From CAYYVK01 sp964475145 (GTDB lineage Archaea; Aenigmatarchaeota; Aenigmatarchaeia; CG10238-14; SCSR01): a stretch of 14,285 nt of DNA. How positions within the stretch are numbered: the first letter of the stretch is position 1; each line of letters starts with the position of its first letter. Location of the stretch: positions 1 through 14,285 of the forward strand of contig CAYYVK010000018.1 of assembly GCA_964475145.1 (NCBI GenBank), read 5' to 3'. This document shows, piece by piece, positions 5,834 through 11,839 of this stretch. The notes beneath the pieces were generated by a model. That model worked only from the letters and a program-made list of their open reading frames with translations, made no database searches and was not told the origin of the DNA. The translations under genes and the position numbers were made by a program.

Positions 5834-7078
5834 CTATTTTACTAATTCCTCGTATATTGCCAGAGTTTTTTTAGCGGCAATATCGATTGTAAACTCTTCC
5901 TTCACCCTTTTTCTTCCGTTCTTACCCCATTCTTTTGCCTCCTCGAAATTCTTCAAAACCTCTTTTATTCCCCATGCTATATCGTTAGGGTCTTCTCCGT
6001 TCACATGTATGCCAGTCTTATTTTCCCCGGTTGGTATAACTTGTTCTCTTAGGCCACTAACTCCTCTTGCACCCACAACTATAGGCTTCTCCATCGCCAT
6101 AGCTTCTAAGCTTACTATACCAAAAGGCTCGCTTATGGAAGGAAAAACACATAAGTCTGAAAGAGCATAGTGAGCTATTCTTTCTTCTTCACTAACCCAT
6201 TCTGACCTTATAAGAATTTTTTCTTCGTACAAGCCTAATTGTTGAGCAAGAGAGATTAAGTTTGTGTACTCTTCTCCTTTTCCAAGAATTATCAGCTTTG
6301 TTCTTGGAAATTCTTTGAGCACTTCTACCATTGCCCTTATCAGGTTGAAAACCCCTTTAACCCATGTTAACCTTCCAACAAAAAGAATTACTTTCTCATC
6401 CCGTATATTGTACTTTTCTCTCAGCTTTTCAACAAGTTCTTTGCTGACTTTTTTTGGGTCATACTTTTCAACGTCGCAACCATTGTAAACAACTGATATT
6501 TTTTCAGCAGGATATCCTAGAGAAACAAGAAAGTCTTTCATAGAGTAGGAAACTGTAATTATCCTGTCAGCTTTTTCTGCCATAGTTCTTTCGATGTGCT
6601 TGACAACTTCTGAACCCTTTCCTAAACTTCTTTGCTCTTCTATCGAGTGGAAATGAACTACAACAGGCATATCCTTCAGCTCATTCTTTATCATTAGTCC
6701 TGCGATAGAAGATAGCCAATCATGAACAGAAGTTATGTCGAAAAACTTCTGTTCTTTCCGTATGAGTTGGTTAACGTACTTGCAGGCAGAAAGTATGTTG
6801 TAGTTGTAAATTTCAGCAAAAAAGTTTATGTTGGTTCCCCACTTCTTCAGATCTTCTGCCACAAAAAGCGGAAATATGTTGCTAGAATCTAGAGTCAAAG
6901 GCCTGTGGATGTAAATATTGTCCCACTTTTCACTCGTAGGAAGTTTACCATCATTCATAGTAAAAACATAAATGGTGTGTCCCATCTCTTTATACTTTTT
7001 TGTCATTTCAAGAGCATAAGAGCCTAAGCCACCTACAAGCCTTGGCCAAAATTCCCACACAAAGAAGCCAATATTCAT
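5834..7078 (-). CDS. GT4 family glycosyltransferase, glycogen-synthase-like
   Basis: Retaining GT-B glycosyltransferase of 414 residues that transfers a sugar from a nucleotide sugar. N-terminal domain: start MNIGFFVWEFWP, the glycine pair GG at 16-17 in LVGGLGSY, VHDW at 118-121, and HFHSIEEQ at 142-149. C-terminal domain: FVGRLTWVKG (Arg236 and Lys241, donor-phosphate contacts) and the EX7E motif in SEPFGIVSLEA (Glu317 and Glu325). This arrangement is common in archaeal proteins annotated as glycogen synthase, but the same fold makes other glycans. The ATG overlaps the GalT-like stop by 4 bp (ATGA), so the two are translationally coupled, and the two MinD-like genes follow. No signal peptide or membrane segment is seen. 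Shared local identity with the second GT4 (11836-13008) shows homology. Polyglucan synthesis is my favoured role, inferred from the neighbours. Confidence 0.87.
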   Translation of the reverse strand: MNIGFFVWEFWPRLVGGLGSYALEMTKKYKEMGHTIYVFTMNDGKLPTSEKWDNIYIHRPLTLDSSNIFPLFVAEDLKKWGTNINFFAEIYNYNILSACKYVNQLIRKEQKFFDITSVHDWLSSIAGLMIKNELKDMPVVVHFHSIEEQRSLGKGSEVVKHIERTMAEKADRIITVSYSMKDFLVSLGYPAEKISVVYNGCDVEKYDPKKVSKELVEKLREKYNIRDEKVILFVGRLTWVKGVFNLIRAMVEVLKEFPRTKLIILGKGEEYTNLISLAQQLGLYEEKILIRSEWVSEEERIAHYALSDLCVFPSISEPFGIVSLEAMAMEKPIVVGARGVSGLREQVIPTGENKTGIHVNGEDPNDIAWGIKEVLKNFEEAKEWGKNGRKRVKEEFTIDIAAKKTLAIYEELVK

Positions 7079-8097
7079 ATTACACTCTTTAGTTTTCCGA
7101 AATATAAGAGTTTCGCCGTTTCTTCTGGCAAGGTTTCTGCCACCGGCTCTTTCTGCATGTATTCCATGAAACCTATGTCTGTCGTGTAATATGGCTTAAG
7201 CCTTGCTCGAGAAACGATCTCGAAGTTAAGCCTGTAAAACTTTTTTGTTTCCTCAGTTCCAGAAAAGGATGAAAAGTTTAAGCTGTTAACGTTTAGCTTC
7301 TCTTGTAAACTTTTGAAAATTAATGATAAACCATTTGCCAAGTCTTTCATGTGCTTTTCTTTCATTTCTAAGAGAGAGGATATACCCTTAGCTATTACCA
7401 GGATGTTATCGTTCTTTCTTGGTGCATACTTTGCAAGAAAGACGAAATGCTCTGTTTCGCCTATAAATCTTTCTTTCAGCCTTTTTTCTTCTTTTATTAG
7501 CTCTAGCCAATAGTTTTTCTTGGTTTTTGAATAGAACTCTTTACTCTTTTTCAGGAGGAGTTCTTGATAGCTTAATGGTTTATCTTCTGATAGAAGTTGC
7601 ATGTGTGGATGAACTAAAGATGCAGCTCCTGGGGGCATGTAGTTGAAGTTTATGCTTAGATATTTTCCGTTGAATTCTTTGAAAAATACTTGGGCTGTTT
7701 GAAAAGAGAGAAAGAGTACATCTGGTGTGAACTTGTTTAAGGGTAAGTAATGTTCTTTACTCATCACAAGTATTGCATGAGCAGAAGAATATGGGTACAA
7801 ATTTGGAAATATTGTAATTCCATTTTTTTCTATTCTTTCCTTCTTGCCTAAAAATTTTGAAACAGACTTATCTAAATTTTCTGGGCAGAATGGACAACCT
7901 TTCTTAGAACTTTCGATGAAATCGCTGATATCGAAAGGAGTAGTATGAAATCTTTTCGTCCTGTTGACGTTAACTCTTGTCTTCTCTCCTGTTAAGGGAT
8001 CTTCTCTTACCTCTATCTTCTGTTCTTCCACTTCAAAATTTTTTAGTGGTGATCTGATTCTGGCTGTCAAAACTTCCTTCTTAAATTGGATTTTCAT
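7075..8097 (-). CDS. galT: GalT-like hexose-1-phosphate nucleotidylyltransferase (HIT superfamily)
   Basis: Protein of 340 residues related to galactose-1-phosphate uridylyltransferase, which exchanges NMP between a nucleotide sugar and a sugar 1-phosphate. Visible: REDPLTGEKTRVN (about 31-43, corresponding to the family's 'RxDpltgxWV'), the zinc pair CPFC (Cys68 and Cys71), FPNLYPY followed by HAILV (His107), and the catalytic VHPHMQ (His163, His165, Gln167; His165 would carry the nucleotidyl group). The C-terminal half has the second family domain but replaces the usual 'aGxE' with TTDIGFMEY. The ATG at 8097 is chosen: an in-frame ATG at 8268 would run through the divergent mutase gene. No galactokinase or epimerase is present nearby, so the physiological substrate may be an NDP-glucose rather than galactose 1-phosphate. 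Confidence 0.82.
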   Translation of the reverse strand: MKIQFKKEVLTARIRSPLKNFEVEEQKIEVREDPLTGEKTRVNVNRTKRFHTTPFDISDFIESSKKGCPFCPENLDKSVSKFLGKKERIEKNGITIFPNLYPYSSAHAILVMSKEHYLPLNKFTPDVLFLSFQTAQVFFKEFNGKYLSINFNYMPPGAASLVHPHMQLLSEDKPLSYQELLLKKSKEFYSKTKKNYWLELIKEEKRLKERFIGETEHFVFLAKYAPRKNDNILVIAKGISSLLEMKEKHMKDLANGLSLIFKSLQEKLNVNSLNFSSFSGTEETKKFYRLNFEIVSRARLKPYYTTDIGFMEYMQKEPVAETLPEETAKLLYFGKLKSVI

Positions 8098-8108
8098 ATA
8101 ATTATTAT

Positions 8109-8115
8109 AGGAGGT
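8109..8115 (+). promoter_or_regulatory. Strong Shine-Dalgarno site for the phosphohexomutase
   Basis: AGGAGGT ends 5 bp before the ATG at 8121 and is the strongest ribosome site in the window. It fixes that start. It occupies much of the 23-bp divergent gap (8098-8120), so promoter elements for both directions must extend into the neighbouring coding sequences. Confidence 0.85.
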
Positions 8116-8120
8116 ATTAA

Positions 8121-9449
8121 ATGAATTTGTTTCGTGCGTACGACCTGAGAGGGGTATATCCAAAGGAAATAAACGAAAAAGTGGCTGAAAGAGTTGGTAA
8201 GGCTTTAGGGACTTTTCTGCAAGGTAAAGAAACTGTATGCGTTGGTTATGATACAAGGTTAAGCTCAAAAAGGATATTTAAAGACTTTTGTTCTGGTCTA
8301 GTCTCTACAGGATGTAAAGTTGTTTCTCTTGGGTTATTACCAAATCCTGTTGTGTATTTTCATGCTTGGAGAAACAAAATGTTTGGTTGTATAATTACTG
8401 CTAGTCATAATCCAAAAGATTGGACAGGTTTTAAGCTCGTTAAACCAAATGGAACGAGTTTTTTGGAAGAAATAGGAAAGTTGAAAGAAGTTTTTGAAAC
8501 TGGAAAATTTTTAGAGGGGAATGGAAAATTCTTAGAAGAAAATGCTTTAATCCATTATAAGATATTTCTTAAGAAGAATTTTGGAAAAATAGAGAGGAAA
8601 GCTGTAGTTGAGTGTTTTGGAGGAGCTGGCGTAAAAGGTATTGAAGTTCTAAAAGAATTGGGGTTAAATGTGATAGGGTTACACGATAAGCCTGACAAGA
8701 ATTTTTTTGGTTTTGAAAGACCTGAACCAAAAGGAGAAAATCTCAAACCACTTATTAAAGCTGTAAAAAGAAAGAAAGTTGACTTTGGTGTGGCCTTTGA
8801 CGGAGATGCAGATAGAGCAGTTTTTGTAGACGAAAAAGGGAGGGAATTGAACGGGAGTATACTTTCTGCAGTTTTCCTTCAAGATATTTTGAAAAAGAAA
8901 AAAGGAAAAGTAATTTTAACTGCAGATTGTGCAAGTGAGCTAAAAAGAATGGTAGAAAGATTGGGAGGAAAGCTGATTTGGTGGAGAGTTGGTCATGGCT
9001 TTATAGAGAAGAAATTATTAGAAGAAAATGCTTTATTTGCAGGAGAAGAAAGTTCACACTTCTACTTTAACCAATTCTATCCATTTTCAGACGGAATCTT
9101 AGCAACTGTATACTTAGCCAAAATCCTCTCAGAAAAAGAAGAAAAGCTTTCTACCATTGTTAATAAGATAAGATTGCACCCAACTGAAAAGATTTACATT
9201 AATGTGGTCAACGATGTAAATAAAGTAAAAATTGTGGAAAAATTGAGGGAAGAATTTCCTGAAGCTATCAACCTTATGGATGGTATAAAAATTGAGCTGA
9301 ACAAGGTAGAATGGGTTTTGATAAGAGCGAGTCAAACTCTACCTGAAATAAACATTTGCGCGGAAGGAAAAGATAAAAAAAGGTTGAGAGAAATTGTTGC
9401 AAAGTATAAAAAAATTGTGGAAGAGAAGTTGAGGGGGTTGAATGAATAA
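8121..9449 (+). CDS. Phosphomannomutase/phosphoglucomutase
   Basis: Alpha-D-phosphohexomutase of 442 residues, the normal length, interconverting hexose 6-phosphate and hexose 1-phosphate. Four family motifs appear in order: the phosphoserine loop TASHNP (Ser95), the metal loop DGDADR (227-232), the sugar-recognition loop GEESSH (308-313), and the phosphate-binding loop RASQTLPE (402-409). The third loop has Ser where many enzymes have Gly ('GExSGH'), and the fourth has Leu where 'TEP' is usual, so the substrate preference (glucose, mannose or glucosamine phosphates) is not certain. The start is fixed by AGGAGGT 5 bp upstream. The gene overlaps the kinase downstream by 8 bp. In this setting it would connect glucose 6-phosphate with the glucose 1-phosphate used by the divergent GalT-like enzyme. 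Confidence 0.92.
   Translation: MNLFRAYDLRGVYPKEINEKVAERVGKALGTFLQGKETVCVGYDTRLSSKRIFKDFCSGLVSTGCKVVSLGLLPNPVVYFHAWRNKMFGCIITASHNPKDWTGFKLVKPNGTSFLEEIGKLKEVFETGKFLEGNGKFLEENALIHYKIFLKKNFGKIERKAVVECFGGAGVKGIEVLKELGLNVIGLHDKPDKNFFGFERPEPKGENLKPLIKAVKRKKVDFGVAFDGDADRAVFVDEKGRELNGSILSAVFLQDILKKKKGKVILTADCASELKRMVERLGGKLIWWRVGHGFIEKKLLEENALFAGEESSHFYFNQFYPFSDGILATVYLAKILSEKEEKLSTIVNKIRLHPTEKIYINVVNDVNKVKIVEKLREEFPEAINLMDGIKIELNKVEWVLIRASQTLPEINICAEGKDKKRLREIVAKYKKIVEEKLRGLNE
8502..8543. repeat. Imperfect 21-bp tandem duplication inside the mutase gene
   Basis: Two adjacent seven-codon units encode GKFLEGN and GKFLEEN. The first nine bases of each unit are almost identical (ggaaaattt/ggaaaattc). 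The tail of the second unit continues into an 18-nt stretch (8532-8549, encoding LEENAL) that recurs exactly at 9018-9035 in the same gene. Confidence 0.6.
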
Positions 9450-10374
9450 AGTTACTGTTATTGGAGATGTAAACATAGATTTGCTTCTTTCTCCTATAGA
9501 AAATTATCCAAAAAGAGATTTGCAAAAAATTCTTTCTTGGATAAGGGTTGAGGTTGGGGGAGGAGGTGCACATGTTGCTTTAGCTTTATCTAAGCTTGGA
9601 GTGAAAACAAAGTTAATTGGGTTAATCGGAGAAGAACCTTTTGGAAAATTTATACTTGAGAAAGTTAAAAAGTTCGGAGTAGAGAGTAAACTTAGAACTG
9701 TTGAAAAGGAAACTGGCATAAGCATTGGAATAAATTTTAAAGATGGTTCAAGAAGTCTTTTGACTTATAGAGGAACAAACTCTATTTTCTCCATAAAAGA
9801 TTTTAATCTTGAGGAAATAGAGGGGGAAATTTTGTTCTTGAGTGGTTATGGTCTGCTTGAAAATTTTAGGAAAGATGTAAGAAAAACTCTAAAGTTTGCA
9901 AAAAAGAATGGAATGATTACTTGCATGGACCCCGACCTTAAAAGTTATAGGCGATTTGATGCTAACGAAATGAAAAGTGTTTTAAAGCTTATAGATTTTT
10001 TCTTTCCAGACTTAGAAGAAGGAAAAGTAATAACTAGAGAAAAAGGGAAAATGAAAATTGTAGAAAAATTGCTGAAGCTTGGTTGCAAGACCGTAGCGCT
10101 AAAACTAGGTAGTGAAGGTTGTATTATTGTCGACAAAAACAATCTTCTTATGCTTGGACCAATAAAAACAAATGTAGTAAATTCAACAGGAGCAGGAGAT
10201 TTTTTCAACGCTGGCTTTGTTTTTGGTTATACAAAGTATAAAGACTTGGAAAGTGCTGGAGTTTTTGGGAATGCTGTAGCAGCTTTTGCAATAAGCAGGT
10301 TTGGCGACGAGAGATACCCTTCTAGAGCTGAAGCAGAAAAGTTAGTCAAGGGGTATGAATGGAAAGAAAAATAG
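9442..10374 (+). CDS. PfkB/ribokinase family sugar kinase
   Basis: ATP-dependent carbohydrate or nucleoside kinase of 310 residues. The first PfkB signature is GGGGAHVALALSKLG (39-53) with GLIGEEPFG after it. The second is NSTGAGDFFNAGF (247-259), where Asp253 is the catalytic base. The Asp that usually opens the second signature ('DTxGAGD') is Asn247, and the family's NxxE appears as FPDLEE, so the metal-binding environment is slightly unusual. The start overlaps the mutase gene by 8 bp behind a GAGGGGG ribosome site, and the gene overlaps the GH15 gene by 16 bp, so all three are one operon. Next to a glucoamylase, phosphorylation of released glucose is an attractive role, but the family also acts on fructose, ribose, ketodeoxygluconate and nucleosides, and the sequence does not decide. 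Confidence 0.88.
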   Translation: MNKVTVIGDVNIDLLLSPIENYPKRDLQKILSWIRVEVGGGGAHVALALSKLGVKTKLIGLIGEEPFGKFILEKVKKFGVESKLRTVEKETGISIGINFKDGSRSLLTYRGTNSIFSIKDFNLEEIEGEILFLSGYGLLENFRKDVRKTLKFAKKNGMITCMDPDLKSYRRFDANEMKSVLKLIDFFFPDLEEGKVITREKGKMKIVEKLLKLGCKTVALKLGSEGCIIVDKNNLLMLGPIKTNVVNSTGAGDFFNAGFVFGYTKYKDLESAGVFGNAVAAFAISRFGDERYPSRAEAEKLVKGYEWKEK

Positions 10375-11513
10375 AAGAAGTTTACCAGGAAAGTATTAAA
10401 GTAATAAAAGATTGTTCTCTTAAGAATGGGGCAATAGTAGCTGCTAACATTCTTGACGAGGCTTATCCAAAGGATGTGAAAAGCTATTTTTACGTTTGGC
10501 CAAGGGATGCAAGTTTTGTTTGCTACGCTGCTGACCTCTTAGGCTTACATAAAATTCCAGAAAAATTTTTCGAATGGTGTTGGGAAGAAGCTGAATTGTT
10601 CAGGGAAAAGGGTGTTTTCCTTGCCAATAAGTATTATCCGCATGGAAGGATGGCTGGAGATTTTGAAGTTGAGATAAAACCGAATGAAATCAAAAACAGG
10701 AGAATTAGAGAATTTGCTAAAAACCAAACTTTTACCAGACTTTTCTACACAAGCTTTCAGCCAGATCAAACTGCCTCATTAATTTGGGCTATCCATGAGC
10801 ACTCGAAATTCAAGAGTGTAAAGAAATTTAAACCTATAGTAGAGAAAGCTGCAGAGAGTATATCCAACTTTTGGAACAAAAACTGTTTCAAAGTACCAAC
10901 TTATGACCTTTGGGAAGAAAAGGTTGCTTTGCCAAAACTTCAGCAAGTGCATACCTATTCTTTAGCTATGTGTAAGAAAAGCTTGGAATGGGCTGTAGAA
11001 ATTTTAGGTCCTAACAAGAAATGGTTGGAGCGCATTCAACAAATGAAAAATATCTTAGAAAGATGTTACTTGAATGGATATTTTGTCAAAACTTATGGGA
11101 AAGTTGTAGATAGAACAATAGATTCTTCTTCTCTTGGCTTAGTCTGGCCCTCTGAAGCTTTTAATGCTGAAGATCCTAGAATTGTTAATACGGTAAAAAG
11201 GATCTTACAAAAGAATTGCGTAGAAGGAGGAATTCATAGGTATCCTAATGATAAGTATGATGGGAAAATAAGCTTTGGTAAGTTGTCTCTGGGTGGGGCT
11301 GGTGCATGGCCTGTTTTGAATTTTTGGCTTTCGATCTATTTTTGCTTAGCTGGAAAAAAGCAGGAAGCGTTAAAACATTTTAATTGGGTTTTGGAGAGAA
11401 TTGAGAAAAAATTACCAGAACAAATTAAAGATGGTAAGCCTGCTTCTATAATTCCATTAGCTTGGTCTCATGCAATGTTTATAATTGCAGGGAAGTTTTT
11501 GGACTTGTTCTAA
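10359..11513 (+). CDS. Compact GH15 glucoamylase-type glycoside hydrolase
   Basis: Hydrolase releasing glucose from alpha-glucan ends (or splitting trehalose or isomaltose in some relatives); 384 residues forming only the (alpha/alpha)6 barrel. Motifs: YVWPRD (45-50), QPDQTASLIWA (134-144), TYDLWEE (181-187; Glu186 matches the general acid), and LPEQIKDGKPASIIPLAWSHA (352-371; Glu353 matches the general base). Most prokaryotic GH15 enzymes are about 600 or more residues with an N-terminal beta-sandwich domain; that domain is absent. There is no signal peptide, so the substrate is intracellular. The ATG at 10359 has AAGGGG 5 bp upstream and lies within the 3' end of the kinase gene. The stop falls 26 bp before the N gap, so the gene is complete on this side. 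Confidence 0.88.
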   Translation: MERKIEEVYQESIKVIKDCSLKNGAIVAANILDEAYPKDVKSYFYVWPRDASFVCYAADLLGLHKIPEKFFEWCWEEAELFREKGVFLANKYYPHGRMAGDFEVEIKPNEIKNRRIREFAKNQTFTRLFYTSFQPDQTASLIWAIHEHSKFKSVKKFKPIVEKAAESISNFWNKNCFKVPTYDLWEEKVALPKLQQVHTYSLAMCKKSLEWAVEILGPNKKWLERIQQMKNILERCYLNGYFVKTYGKVVDRTIDSSSLGLVWPSEAFNAEDPRIVNTVKRILQKNCVEGGIHRYPNDKYDGKISFGKLSLGGAGAWPVLNFWLSIYFCLAGKKQEALKHFNWVLERIEKKLPEQIKDGKPASIIPLAWSHAMFIIAGKFLDLF

Positions 11514-11517
11514 TATT

Positions 11518-11533
11518 TGTAATACGTATTACA
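11518..11533. repeat. 16-bp perfect palindrome after the GH15 gene
   Basis: TGTAATACGTATTACA reads the same on both strands. It begins 5 bases after the GH15 stop codon, and an A run then leads into the assembly gap. It could be a dyad operator for a gene hidden by the gap or a hairpin-forming 3' end. The sequence alone does not decide. Confidence 0.7.
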
Positions 11534-11539
11534 TAAAAA

Positions 11540-11639
11540 NNNNNNNNNNNNNNNNNNNNNNNNNNNNNNNNNNNNNNNNNNNNNNNNNNNNNNNNNNNNN
11601 NNNNNNNNNNNNNNNNNNNNNNNNNNNNNNNNNNNNNNN
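11540..11639. other. Assembly gap of 100 N
   Basis: Exactly 100 ambiguous bases, the conventional placeholder for a gap of unknown size. The adjacency of the GH15 gene and the zinc-ribbon gene is therefore a scaffolding statement, not read sequence. Any genes or repeats in between are invisible. Confidence 0.97.
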
Positions 11640-11839
11640 TGCTCCCAGCTCTCCCACTCAAGCCTGCACTCTCTGCACTTCAAAACATTAAACCCTTTTT
11701 CATAACTTGCAAATCCTGTGCAAGTATCTGATTTAGCATGTGTAAACTGATCCAGCTTATCCGCATGTTCGTGACAAACAGCCCTCCCACAAACTATGCA
11801 TACTCCTCTAGCTTCCTTTTCACAGAACCAACACTTCAT
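11640..11839 (-). CDS. Zinc-ribbon/B-box-like small protein, C-terminus lost in gap
   Basis: The first 66 residues are readable before the frame enters the gap. The sequence is rich in paired cysteines: MKCWFC (Cys3, Cys6), CIVC (Cys14, Cys17), CHEH (Cys22, His25) and later KCRECRLEW (Cys55, Cys58). The first half fits the treble-clef style of DUF2180 or B-box-like zinc domains found in archaea. The ATG overlaps the stop of the GT4 gene by 4 bp (ATGA), so it is the next gene of that operon and is probably translated with it. A zinc protein of this type could be a protein-binding adaptor for the glycosyltransferase, but that is inference only. Its function is unknown and its 3' end is not visible. 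Confidence 0.75.

Noticed and set aside
5685..6170. 161-codon plus-strand open frame opposite the MinD-like and GT4 genes
   Set aside because: Its translation is Ser/Cys/Phe-rich without motifs, and it lies antisense to two well-supported genes. It is a mirror frame.
8098..8268. N-terminal extension of the GalT-like protein to an ATG at 8268
   Set aside because: It would run antisense through the first 148 bases of the mutase gene, which has a strong Shine-Dalgarno site and conserved N-terminus. The extension has no family similarity, while the ATG at 8097 gives the normal length.
9274..9573. 99-codon minus-strand frame across the mutase/kinase junction
   Set aside because: It has low-complexity Ser/Phe/Leu content expected from the complement of Lys/Glu-rich coding DNA, and no conserved motif.
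11485..11691. Plus-strand frame spanning the N run
   Set aside because: It exists only because ambiguous bases carry no stop codons. The flanking residues have no protein features, and the right-hand side is antisense to the zinc-ribbon gene.
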